From positions 1 to 34,953 of the forward strand of contig JAFDZQ010000020.1 of the NCBI GenBank assembly GCA_018266895.1: DNA of 34,953 nucleotides. Direction: 5' to 3'. Position numbers and translations under genes: made by a program. The notes below the pieces were generated by a model, which did not search any database, was not told the DNA's origin, and saw nothing but the letters and a program-made list of their open reading frames with translations. How positions within the stretch are numbered: the first letter of the stretch is position 1; the number at the start of each line of letters is the position of its first letter. Of this stretch, positions 1 to 7,551 are shown piece by piece. The DNA comes from Bacteroidota bacterium (GTDB lineage: Bacteria > Bacteroidota > Ignavibacteria > Tepidaquicellales > Tepidaquicellaceae).

Positions 1-992
1 GTAAGCGAACCAAAAGCACTGTATCCGTCTGAATATGACATAGAAACTTTATAAAAAGGAGTTGCAGGAAATCCTTTTACTCCGAAAACCCTTACTCTGT
101 TTTCGCCTGCATCTTCAAGCTGTATTGAAGTAAAATCAGCTATGCAGTCAGGAGTTATGTAGTCTTTCGGATTTCCGATTTCATAAACAAGCTGTTCGCT
201 CACAGTTTCTACACTAACCCTTCCGCCGGTGTTATCGTGTTTTGTGATTATAACTTCTCCGTTTGGGAATGCTTCAGCGATCGGAAAACCGATCCTTGCA
301 AGATCAGGAATGCTCTTCCAGTCACCGAGAAAATTTCCTCCGCTTGCCTGTCCGCCGCATTCCAGAATGTGACCTGCTACGGTTCCCGCAGCCATTAGAT
401 CCCAGTTATTCATATCCCATCCGAATTCATATATCATCGGCGCAAGTGTCAGTCCTGTGTCAGTAACTCTTCCTGTGATCACAATATCGGCTCCCTGTTT
501 AAGACATTCAACAATTGCCGCGGCGCCGAAATAAACATTTGCGCTGAGAATTTTATCACGCACGGTTTTTACGCTTTCGCCGGACTCCATATTTTTTAAC
601 TCGACTCCTTTGGAAACAAGTAAATCTATATTGTCTAAAATATTATCACCCATTACCACGCCGATCTTCAATTCCTTTATCCCTGTCTTTTTTGCAACGG
701 CAAAGATCGCATCACGGCAGGAAACGGGATTTACGCCGCCGCCATTTGTGACAACTTTAATATTATTCTCTTTTATGACCGGCAATAATCTTTCCATCAA
801 TACCGGTATATCACGTGCATAACCGAGATTCGGATCTTTGAGTTTTTGTTTTTGCAGAATGGACATTGTGACTTCAGCCAGATAATCCATCATAATGTAA
901 TCTACCGGACCGCCTGTCGCCTGTTTGTAAGGAGCATCTACAAGATCACCCCAGAATCCCTGCCCTGAGGCAATTCGTATTTTTTCTTTCAT
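1..992 (-). CDS. AtuA family (DUF1446) protein, 3' end outside window
   Basis: I translated this reading frame from the minus strand; it starts at the ATG at 992-990 and is still open at base 1, giving about 330 residues. It begins MKEKIRIASGQGFWGDLVDA and contains GGPVDYIMMDYLAEVTM near residue 30, VVTNGGGVNPVSC near residue 85 and VITGRVTDTGLTLAPMIYEF near residue 165. These are typical of the DUF1446 domain of the acyclic terpene utilization (AtuA) family. AtuA is linked genetically to citronellol/geraniol breakdown in Pseudomonas, but most relatives occur beside acyl-CoA carboxylases or other catabolic genes and have no proven reaction. The substrate here is therefore unknown. No clear Shine-Dalgarno precedes the start. 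A promoter of the window's common type lies at 1013-1041, which fits a transcript separate from the ald gene behind it. Confidence 0.85.
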   Translation of the reverse strand, partial: MKEKIRIASGQGFWGDLVDAPYKQATGGPVDYIMMDYLAEVTMSILQKQKLKDPNLGYARDIPVLMERLLPVIKENNIKVVTNGGGVNPVSCRDAIFAVAKKTGIKELKIGVVMGDNILDNIDLLVSKGVELKNMESGESVKTVRDKILSANVYFGAAAIVECLKQGADIVITGRVTDTGLTLAPMIYEFGWDMNNWDLMAAGTVAGHILECGGQASGGNFLGDWKSIPDLARIGFPIAEAFPNGEVIITKHDNTGGRVSVETVSEQLVYEIGNPKDYITPDCIADFTSIQLEDAGENRVRVFGVKGFPATPFYKVSMSYSDGYSAFGSL

Positions 993-1012
993 CAGGTAAG
1001 TTAAATTTTTAC

Positions 1013-1041
1013 AAATTACTCAAATAAATTTTGTGTAACAA
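1013..1041 (-). promoter_or_regulatory. Predicted promoter of the AtuA-family gene
   Basis: On the minus strand, TTGTTA (1041-1036) is followed after exactly 17 bases by TAATTT (1018-1013). Transcription would begin near 1006, about 14 bases before the ATG at 992. The architecture matches six other predicted promoters in this window. It is a sequence prediction only. Confidence 0.5.
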
Positions 1042-1204
1042 TTTAAAAAACTGACAATGAGACCGGAAAATCCAATTACAGCCCCAAGTATTATTAAAAT
1101 GAAAATTATCTTAATTTAATGAATATGTTAAAGATGATTTAAAACTAATTGAAGAGTTTTATTTTTGGAAACGACGGGGACTCAGTACACGAATTTATAC
1201 TAAT

Positions 1205-1253
1205 AAAAAAACCTCCGGAAAAGTCTGCTGAATTATTCAGACACCCGGAGGTT
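1205..1253 (-). terminator. Intrinsic terminator after ald
   Basis: A nine-base stem (1210-1218 with 1245-1253, AACCTCCGG/CCGGAGGTT) encloses a second inverted repeat (GTCTG...CAGAC). On the minus strand it is followed by a run of T (the A run at 1205-1211). It lies about 24 bases beyond the ald stop codon, so it ends the ald transcript. The A-rich other side is weaker as a terminator for plus-strand transcription. Confidence 0.85.
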
Positions 1254-1276
1254 ATAAAAATAAAACATTTTTTAAA

Positions 1277-2389
1277 TTATAACACGCTGTTCACATCTTT
1301 GAATTTGTATCTGAATGCGTCTGCAACTCCCTTGTAAACTATTTCTCCTGAAATCATATTCAGACCTAATTTCAGTTCTTCATTCTCGACACAGGCTTTA
1401 TGCCATCCTTTATTTGCCAGCTCCACTGCATAAGGCAGCGTTGAATTTGTCAGAGCGATAGTCGATGTAAAAGGAACTGCACCGGGCATATTTGCAACAC
1501 AGTAATGAACGACATCATTAACAATAAAAGTCGGATTCTCATGTGTCGTAGGTCTGCAGGTTTCAATGCAGCCGCCCTGATCGACTGAAACATCAACGAC
1601 AACGGAAGCTTTTTTCATTAATTTGAGCATATCTTTTGTTATAAGTTTCGGAGCTTTTGCTCCTGCAATCAATACGGCTCCGATAACAAGATCGGCTTTC
1701 TGAATAGCGGCTCTGATATTGTGAGGATTGCTCATCATGGTTGTAACATTTTTCGGCATTACATCATCGAGGTATCTTAATCTGTAAAGATTGTTGTCCA
1801 TAATAGTAACTTTAGCCCCGAAACCGGCGGCTATCTTTGCGGCATTAGTGCCGACAATACCGCCTCCGAGTACCACTACTTCGGAAGGTTCAGTTCCCGG
1901 AACTCCGCCGAGCAGAACTCCTCTTCCTCCCATGGTTCTCTCAAGATATTTCGCGCCTTCCTGCGGTGCCATTCTGCCGGCTACTTCACTCATCGGGATC
2001 AGCAAAGGAAGCGAACCGTCTTCTTTCTGAACTGTTTCGTAAGCGATCGCTATGCATTTATTTTTCATCATGGCATCTGTCAGATCTTTTGAAGATGCAA
2101 AATGGAAATATGTAAAAACTACCTGGTCTTTTCTGATGAGGTTATATTCAGGTTTGATTGGTTCTTTTACTTTCATTATCATATCAGCAGTATCATAAAC
2201 CTGCTTAGCAGTTTTGAGAATTGTTGCGCCTGCTTTTTTATATTCAGCGTCGGAGAATCCGCTTCCCAGACCCGCTCCGGCAAGTACAAATACCTTGTGT
2301 CCGTTTCTTCTTAATACTTCTGCGCCGCCAGGAGTAAGTGCTACTCTGTTTTCATTCGTTTTAATTTCTTTGGGTACGCCTATTTTCAT
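1277..2389 (-). CDS. ald: Alanine dehydrogenase
   Basis: This 370-residue protein matches the usual length of alanine dehydrogenase, which interconverts L-alanine and pyruvate plus ammonia with NAD(H) in the cytoplasm. It starts MKIGVPKEIKTNENRVALTP, the family signature. The substrate-binding lysine in VKEP (Lys75) and the catalytic histidine in YFHFAS (His96) are present. A Rossmann NAD-binding glycine motif, VVVLGGGIVGTNAAKIA, sits near residues 170-187. The C-terminal half carries the conserved VDVSVDQGGCIETCRPTTHE stretch. It is a single-gene unit with a predicted promoter at 2420-2448 and a terminator at 1205-1253. Distinguishing it from NAD(P) transhydrogenase alpha subunit is straightforward: the length and the absence of a membrane tail fit Ald. 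Confidence 0.96.
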   Translation of the reverse strand: MKIGVPKEIKTNENRVALTPGGAEVLRRNGHKVFVLAGAGLGSGFSDAEYKKAGATILKTAKQVYDTADMIMKVKEPIKPEYNLIRKDQVVFTYFHFASSKDLTDAMMKNKCIAIAYETVQKEDGSLPLLIPMSEVAGRMAPQEGAKYLERTMGGRGVLLGGVPGTEPSEVVVLGGGIVGTNAAKIAAGFGAKVTIMDNNLYRLRYLDDVMPKNVTTMMSNPHNIRAAIQKADLVIGAVLIAGAKAPKLITKDMLKLMKKASVVVDVSVDQGGCIETCRPTTHENPTFIVNDVVHYCVANMPGAVPFTSTIALTNSTLPYAVELANKGWHKACVENEELKLGLNMISGEIVYKGVADAFRYKFKDVNSVL

Positions 2390-2419
2390 GAAATTATTAT
2401 TTATATTTTGGAATAAATA

Positions 2420-2448
2420 AAAATACGCTATTTGATTTTGTTATTCAA
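2420..2448 (-). promoter_or_regulatory. Predicted ald promoter
   Basis: On the minus strand, TTGAAT (2448-2443) is followed by 17 bases and TATTTT (2425-2420). The predicted start of transcription is near 2413, giving a leader of about 24 bases before the ald ATG at 2389. It shares spacing and -10 sequence with the promoters at 11176 and 34182. Confidence 0.55.
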
Positions 2449-2702
2449 TTCAGATGAATATCAGGATGAAAAATAAAACTACCTATTTCAGAGAGTATCC
2501 CAATACCGGGATTTTTACAGCATAGACTCCGGAACACTCAGAAGAAAACAATCTCTGTGCCTTCGAGCCTTCGTGGTAAAATTTATTTTTCAGTTTTGAG
2601 ATAAACTCTTTAAAGGGGATGTTGGAAGAGGTGAAATTTATTTATTAATTTCAATAAGTTTTGAGGAACTGATCAGAAATCCACCGAAGAAAATTTTCCA
2701 TA
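2449..2702. other. Non-coding part of the 362-base ald/mazG intergenic region
   Basis: The whole divergent gap (2390-2751) has no convincing gene. It contains the two divergent promoters at 2420-2448 (minus) and 2703-2731 (plus). Between them there is a weak five-base hairpin with a short T run (2497-2512) and a motif at 2553-2580 described as a separate repeat entry. Nothing else is recognised. Confidence 0.6.
2553..2580 (-). repeat. ACCACGAAGG-type intergenic motif
   Basis: Read on the minus strand, this stretch is TTT followed by ACCACGAAGG, CTCGAAGG and CACAGAG, a short imperfect tandem repeat with about 8-10 base steps. From memory, closely similar strings recur in intergenic DNA of many unrelated bacteria, often near GxxExxY or four-helix-bundle genes. 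No such gene is present here, so this copy would be solitary. The link is recall, not a search result. Confidence 0.4.
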
Positions 2703-2731
2703 CTGACAAACATATATAAAATTTTTATCTT
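2703..2731 (+). promoter_or_regulatory. Predicted mazG-operon promoter
   Basis: CTGACA (2703-2708), 17 bases, then TATCTT (2726-2731). Transcription would start near 2738, about 14 bases before the TTG start at 2752. It fits the architecture shared by the other predicted promoters and supports mazG as first gene of the following run. Confidence 0.5.
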
Positions 2732-2751
2732 AGTTATTAAAATCCGATAAA

Positions 2752-3546
2752 TTGAAAAAAGAAAATCCGTTAACAGAATTCGATGAATTTGTAAACATCG
2801 TAAGGCGTTTGCGTAAGGATTGTCCCTGGGACAGAATCCAGACACATTTATCGCTGAGAAGATGTCTTCTTGAAGAGACATACGAAACTCTTGAAGCCAT
2901 TGATGAAAACAATATGGAAGAATTAAAGAAAGAACTCGGAGATGTGCTTCTGCAGGTTGTATTTCATTCAAATATTGCAGAAGAGGAAGGTAATTTTACC
3001 TTAAGGGAAGTAATTCAGCTTGAAACAGCAAAACTTATCGCAAGGCATCCGCATGTTTTCGGAGATGAAAAAATCACAGACAGCGAAGAAGTAAAAAAGA
3101 ACTGGGAGAGACTGAAAAAAAATGAAGGCAGAAATTCTGTTACAGACGGAATACCGGAGGAGTTGCCTGCATTGCTTAAAGCGTACAGAATTCAGGAAAA
3201 AGCTTCAAAGACCGGCTTTGACTGGAGAAAACCGGGTACGAATGAAATTGACGATAAGCCCGTATTTGAAAAAATTCTCGAAGAGCTGAATGAATTAAAG
3301 CAAAATGTGGAAAACAATGAAGATCACGACAGGATCGAAGACGAGCTGGGCGATCTGTTGTTTTCAATAGTGAATTATTCGAGATTTTTAAAGATAAATC
3401 CCGAGGATGCCCTGAGAAGAAACGTAAGAAAATTTAAATACAGATTCAATAAAATTGAAGACCATGCAAGACTGAACAATCTGGAGCTTGAAAAAATGAC
3501 TCTGGAAGAAATGGACGAGATCTGGAATAAGGCAAAAAATAAATAA
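2752..3546 (+). CDS. mazG: Nucleoside triphosphate pyrophosphohydrolase MazG
   Basis: This 264-residue protein has the two tandem MazG domains of the E. coli-type enzyme, which hydrolyses nucleoside triphosphates to monophosphate and pyrophosphate and removes non-canonical nucleotides. The first domain shows CPWDRIQTHLSL (24-35), the metal-binding EETYE (41-45) and ELGD (61-64). The second shows KASKTGFDW (150-158), EELNE (177-181) and EDELGD (196-201). The only start that retains the N-terminal conserved part is the TTG at 2752, placed just after a predicted promoter; no Shine-Dalgarno is visible. It is followed after 33 bases by the Nudix gene, so two nucleotide-sanitation enzymes sit together. 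Confidence 0.95.
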   Translation: MKKENPLTEFDEFVNIVRRLRKDCPWDRIQTHLSLRRCLLEETYETLEAIDENNMEELKKELGDVLLQVVFHSNIAEEEGNFTLREVIQLETAKLIARHPHVFGDEKITDSEEVKKNWERLKKNEGRNSVTDGIPEELPALLKAYRIQEKASKTGFDWRKPGTNEIDDKPVFEKILEELNELKQNVENNEDHDRIEDELGDLLFSIVNYSRFLKINPEDALRRNVRKFKYRFNKIEDHARLNNLELEKMTLEEMDEIWNKAKNK

Positions 3547-3579
3547 ATATAATAAACGCTAAAATTTAACTTGAGTTAA

Positions 3580-4047
3580 TTGCCGGCACAACCAACGAAA
3601 GACAAAGCAATAGGGGTAATAGTTTATTTTGATTTTCCGAGATCGACAAAGTATCTTATTGTTAAGCATAAAAAAGGTCACTGGTCTTTTGCAAAAGGTC
3701 ACAAGGAAAAAGGCGAAACAAGCATTCAGACTGCAAGAAGGGAGTTGTTTGAAGAAGCAGGGATAAAAGATGTAGAATTTCTTTCCAAAAAAATCCTGGC
3801 AAGAGAAAAATATTTTTTCAGTGACAAAAATAAGGATAAAATAAAGAAAGTCGTAAGTTACTTCATTGCAAAATCCGGAAACAGCAGGATTAAGATTGAC
3901 AACACGGAAATAATAAACTACAAATGGTGCACTCTTAATGCTGCCGAAAGGATTCTGACATATAAACAATCAAGAAAAATCATAAAAAAAATTGATAAAC
4001 TGATCAGAAACAAAAAATCCAAAAAATTTAAAAAAGCATTAAAATGA
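3580..4047 (+). CDS. Nudix hydrolase, diadenosine tetraphosphatase-like
   Basis: A 155-residue cytosolic protein with a complete Nudix box at residues 40-62 (G40, E46, R54-E55, E58-E59, G61), which binds the metal and hydrolyses nucleoside diphosphate linkages. The surrounding text, GVIVYFD near the start and KKGHWSFAKGHKEKGE through the box, is most like the NUDT2-type bis(5'-nucleosyl)-tetraphosphatases. That would make Ap4A the likely substrate; this is an inference from local similarity. The C-terminal tail is very lysine-rich. The start is a TTG at 3580 without a Shine-Dalgarno. Its TGA stop overlaps the ATG of the next gene (ATGA at 4044-4047), so translation of the two is probably coupled. 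Confidence 0.88.
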   Translation: MPAQPTKDKAIGVIVYFDFPRSTKYLIVKHKKGHWSFAKGHKEKGETSIQTARRELFEEAGIKDVEFLSKKILAREKYFFSDKNKDKIKKVVSYFIAKSGNSRIKIDNTEIINYKWCTLNAAERILTYKQSRKIIKKIDKLIRNKKSKKFKKALK

Positions 4048-5285
4048 AAACCCGCATATTTGTCATACTGTATCTTTTGTTTTTAAACTTTTTCATTTCA
4101 GTTTTGCCTGTAACTGTGTCAGGTATATCCGCAGCAGACAAAAAAACTGAGCTGGCAGAAAGCATTGATCAGATAATAAGCGATTTAGGCTGCAAGATTT
4201 CCATTCAGGTGGCAAGCGCCGATAAATATGATCTTCTGTATGAGTACAACCCGGATCAGAAAATGATTCCCGCGTCAATTACAAAACTTATAACAGCGGC
4301 AGTTGCATTTAAGGAGCTCGGACTGTCCTATGATTTTAAAACAATAATTTATACAGACGACAGCAATATAAATGACGGAGTTATAAACGGGAATATTTAT
4401 CTTAAAGGATTCGGTGATCCTGATCTTAATTCATCCGATATTACATATCTTGCAAAAAATCTGGCTGAAAAAAATATTACCGAAATAACGGGAAATATTA
4501 TTTATGATGAATCTTATTTTGACGATATGCACTACGGCATTGCAGGTCAGTATAAAGACGATACACAAAAAAATTACTGGCCTTACATCAGTGCTTTGAA
4601 TTTCAACAAAAACGGCGGCGGACTCAATCCTGCCGAAACAGCAGCAGGATATCTTTCGGGAGAACTCATTTCCAGGAATATTAAAGTCGACGGAATTGTA
4701 ATTTCCGGAATCACACCTAATGCCGCAAAAGAAATATCCGTTGTTGCTCATTCTTTCTTTGATGTCATTTCACAGATGAATAAAGAAAGCGATAACCAGT
4801 CTGCAATTTCTGTTTTTAAAGCCATCGGCGCAAAATATTACAATCCGCCCGGAACGATCTCAAAAGGCGAAGATGCAGTTGTGAATTTTCTGACTTCCAT
4901 CGGAAACCCCAGAAATAATTTTGAGATACTTGAAGGTTCAGGATTATCAAGATACAACTATGTAAATTCCGATCTCTATGTCAGACTGCTGAAGTATATG
5001 TATGACGAAGATAAGATTTTCGATTATTTTTACAGTTCGCTTGCAATAGCCGGAATTGACGGAACGCTCAGAAACAGAATGATAGGTACTGAAGCTGAGA
5101 AGAATGTTCATGCAAAAACCGGAACTCTTAATTCCGTAAGTTCGCTCTCCGGATATGCGGTTTCAAGAGACAGCGAACTTCTGATTTTTTATATTTCAAT
5201 GAACGGATTCGGAAGTTCGCCTAACGGTGTGAGATTCAAACAGGATAAGATTTGCGAAGAGCTCTGTAAATTTTCACGAAAGTAG
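4044..5285 (+). CDS. dacB: D-alanyl-D-alanine carboxypeptidase/endopeptidase, PBP4 (S13) family
   Basis: A 413-residue exported penicillin-binding protein. Residues 1-30 form a signal peptide. All three active-site motifs are present: S78-I-T-K81, S249-D-N251 and K358-T-G360. The large insertion between the first two motifs (about 90-245) identifies the S13/PBP4 family rather than the shorter S11 carboxypeptidases. These enzymes trim pentapeptide stems and cut D-Ala-mDAP crosslinks in periplasmic peptidoglycan. The product is slightly shorter than E. coli PBP4 (477 residues). The gene overlaps the Nudix gene by four bases. Its TAG stop is part of the Shine-Dalgarno region of the following clpS. 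Confidence 0.93.
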   Translation: MKTRIFVILYLLFLNFFISVLPVTVSGISAADKKTELAESIDQIISDLGCKISIQVASADKYDLLYEYNPDQKMIPASITKLITAAVAFKELGLSYDFKTIIYTDDSNINDGVINGNIYLKGFGDPDLNSSDITYLAKNLAEKNITEITGNIIYDESYFDDMHYGIAGQYKDDTQKNYWPYISALNFNKNGGGLNPAETAAGYLSGELISRNIKVDGIVISGITPNAAKEISVVAHSFFDVISQMNKESDNQSAISVFKAIGAKYYNPPGTISKGEDAVVNFLTSIGNPRNNFEILEGSGLSRYNYVNSDLYVRLLKYMYDEDKIFDYFYSSLAIAGIDGTLRNRMIGTEAEKNVHAKTGTLNSVSSLSGYAVSRDSELLIFYISMNGFGSSPNGVRFKQDKICEELCKFSRK

Positions 5286-5294
5286 GTGATCTGT

Positions 5295-5561
5295 ATGCAG
5301 ACCGGAACTTTACAGAAAGAAACATCTGACAATACGGTCTCTGAATTAAGAAAACTAATTTTATACAATTCAAATCATTTGTGGGAAGATGTTATACAGC
5401 AGCTCCGGAAAGCCACTGGTTTTGATATTGTTCATTGTGAGCAGATTGCAATATTCGCTCATACAAAGGGCAAAGCAGTCGTAAAATCCGGAACTTTAGA
5501 AGAGCTGGGACCGATAAACAGCATATTAAGAGAGATTAATCTGATCACGGAGATAGAATAA
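5295..5561 (+). CDS. clpS: ClpS-like Clp protease adaptor (divergent)
   Basis: This 88-residue protein ends in a segment (HTKGKAVVKSGTLEELGPI and on to LITEIE) characteristic of ClpS, which binds N-degron substrates and delivers them to ClpAP/ClpCP. The histidine of the HTKGK helix, equivalent to E. coli His66, is present. The usual Asn-Asp-Asp at the binding pocket reads Asn-Ser-Asn (YNSNHLWEDVI), apparently with one residue less, so N-degron binding may be changed. I prefer the ATG at 5295 over the in-frame GTG at 5286: a clear AGGTGA Shine-Dalgarno (5285-5290) stands correctly before 5295 and would lie inside the coding region otherwise. The gene is packed against dacB. Confidence 0.82.
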   Translation: MQTGTLQKETSDNTVSELRKLILYNSNHLWEDVIQQLRKATGFDIVHCEQIAIFAHTKGKAVVKSGTLEELGPINSILREINLITEIE

Positions 5562-5593
5562 AATTCTTAAAACATTTCCTTTAATCTATTGAG

Positions 5594-7498
5594 ATGATCT
5601 TACAGAATTCAAATATAAATTACGCATTTAAAATACTTCTTATAGTTTCATTCTTCTGTTTCCCCGATACAAATTATTCTCAGCAGAAATTCGGATTGAA
5701 ATCCGACTGGGACTGGGATGATCTTTTCAATAAAGCCGTATTCGTAAGTCCTCTGCTGATAAAATCCGTTGATAAACTCAAAAACGATTTGACAATTTCG
5801 GATGCAAGATTCATAGTCAGGCATCTTTCTGAACTGGATTCATTACAGGAGCTTAAAAATTTATTTATTATTCATGAAAAAACAGAAAATGTTTCATCAT
5901 CTGATTCTGCGATAAAAAAATTAAGTGAAGCAGATTTTCATTTTAACGGCGAAGTTGAAGGTCTGATAAGCGCAATGGAAATATTGACCGGATTGAGAAA
6001 CTTCTTCAATCCCGAAAATAAATTCTGCTTTACGGGAAAAGATTATCTGTTTCAGCCGTTAAGAAAATCTGAAGACAGAATAGAAATTGATATGGATTAT
6101 ACTGAGGCGGAAAATGTTTTAAAGTATTTATCAGGTGACGGGAAAGCAGAAACAGAATTAAAGAACGGTGAAAATGAAACCAAAATCCTGACAGAAAAGA
6201 AAAACAGTATTTTAAATAACAATGAATTCATTTATTTGCTTGACAAAGCAAGAGCTGAATCCCCGTTGTTATCAATTTATAAGTGGATAAATCCCGGGAG
6301 CTATAAAAATTTCGGGGGAATTTACATTTACAGGGATGACTTCTCGAAAGTGATTAACAAGATCAGGGAAAACGAATCTAACATAATATCTGATGTAATA
6401 AGAAATACGGTAAAATATATCCCGGACAGCGTGGAAATAAATGTAAGCATAAAATTCAGATTCGGAAATCCGGCTGATGATACGGACAATAAAAAGAGAA
6501 CTATAGAAGTCAGCCTGGAAAACTTCAGTGATGATTATTCCTTTATTGTAAGATTTATTAATCATCAGTTATTCAAGACAATTGAAAGAGAATTGCATCT
6601 TAAGATAGAAGACTATGTTACAGACAGTAAAGATCAGGAATTTATAGCATTGATATCCGAAATTCAGGAAAACGGAATTGCTAATTATGCAGGTCCGTTA
6701 GGATCGGAAACAAGACCATGGGATCTGCTTGAAAAGGATTTTAAGCTTTTTAATAATACATTTTATCATTTAAGGAAAAATTCCTTTAAAAATATAAGGG
6801 ACAGTCTGATCAGAACCGGATTTGAAGGCAATGCTCCGTTTTTTACAATGGCTGCTCAGATGGCATTTATAATTGAATCGACGCTTGGCAGAAAAGCTCT
6901 CACGGAGTCAGTATCTCTCGGTCCTGTTTCATTTTTCAATAAATACATTAAGGCATACAAAGATTATCCGGATAAGATAAGAAGAGTTTTCACATTCAGG
7001 AAAGATCTTGAGAGGAAACTGAATAAACTTGAACAGTTGCTTCCGGAAAAAATACTCAGAACTGCTATGAGTATAAACAAATTAAAAGTAACAGGAGAAG
7101 AAAAGACAAGATTAACGGAAGAGTTTGTTAACACAGGTTACAGCAAAGAAAACGGAAAGTTATTATTTTTTCTGGCAGGACATATACTGCTTGAAGCGGA
7201 TCAGTTCGGAAAGGCTTCGGAGTATTTTCTCAGAGGATTAAATCTTAGCAGAAGCCCCGGGAATTTATCGTGCAGGATAGCAACTTCTTTTATGAAGAAA
7301 CAGGCATTCGATGCGGCAATGAATTTTTTTGATGAATGTCTTAAATATAATCCGGAAGATGCGGAAACATACGAAAAGAGAGGAGAATGTTTATTTTATC
7401 TGAACGAAAGGGAGAAATCGCTGTCGGATTTTAATAAAGCTCTGTTATTAAATCCTGCATCTGAAACGGCGAAGAAATATAAAAAAATGCTTGAGTAA
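5594..7498 (+). CDS. Exported protein with C-terminal TPRs and a degenerate peptidase-like middle
   Basis: A 634-residue protein with a signal peptide (1-29, ending NYSQQ). The C-terminal ~125 residues form tetratricopeptide repeats, for example YFLRGLNLSRSPGNL, FFDECLKYNPEDAETYEKRG and FNKALLLNPAS. The middle (about 210-470) resembles in outline the DUF5700 group of putative zinc peptidases: a beta-rich stretch, then FINHQLF at 321-327 where HExxH would be expected, then SEIQENGIANY (355-365) where the distal glutamate helix would be. The zinc-binding histidines are not there, so if the relation is real the protein is not an active metallopeptidase. The assignment is tentative; the TPR and export calls are firm. 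It lies 32 bases after clpS and 53 bases before uvrB, probably in one transcript. Confidence 0.7.
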   Translation: MILQNSNINYAFKILLIVSFFCFPDTNYSQQKFGLKSDWDWDDLFNKAVFVSPLLIKSVDKLKNDLTISDARFIVRHLSELDSLQELKNLFIIHEKTENVSSSDSAIKKLSEADFHFNGEVEGLISAMEILTGLRNFFNPENKFCFTGKDYLFQPLRKSEDRIEIDMDYTEAENVLKYLSGDGKAETELKNGENETKILTEKKNSILNNNEFIYLLDKARAESPLLSIYKWINPGSYKNFGGIYIYRDDFSKVINKIRENESNIISDVIRNTVKYIPDSVEINVSIKFRFGNPADDTDNKKRTIEVSLENFSDDYSFIVRFINHQLFKTIERELHLKIEDYVTDSKDQEFIALISEIQENGIANYAGPLGSETRPWDLLEKDFKLFNNTFYHLRKNSFKNIRDSLIRTGFEGNAPFFTMAAQMAFIIESTLGRKALTESVSLGPVSFFNKYIKAYKDYPDKIRRVFTFRKDLERKLNKLEQLLPEKILRTAMSINKLKVTGEEKTRLTEEFVNTGYSKENGKLLFFLAGHILLEADQFGKASEYFLRGLNLSRSPGNLSCRIATSFMKKQAFDAAMNFFDECLKYNPEDAETYEKRGECLFYLNEREKSLSDFNKALLLNPASETAKKYKKMLE

Positions 7499-7551
7499 TT
7501 TATAAACTTAATAACTGTAATTTTAAAAATACCGCAGGACGGTAATTCAGT

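Noticed and set aside
2497-2512. Five-base hairpin ATCCC/GGGAT followed by a short T run
   Set aside because: Too short to support a terminator, and no gene ends before it on the plus strand.
2651-2971. Minus-strand open frame of 106 codons upstream of and over mazG
   Set aside because: Most of it overlaps the conserved N-terminus of MazG and no independent coding signal is present.
3559-3969. Minus-strand open frame of 136 codons
   Set aside because: Opposite the Nudix gene, whose motif is complete; hydrophobic composition arises from the complement of lysine/glutamate-rich codons.
5286-5294. GTG start for clpS
   Set aside because: The AGGTGA Shine-Dalgarno overlaps this GTG and is well spaced for the ATG at 5295.
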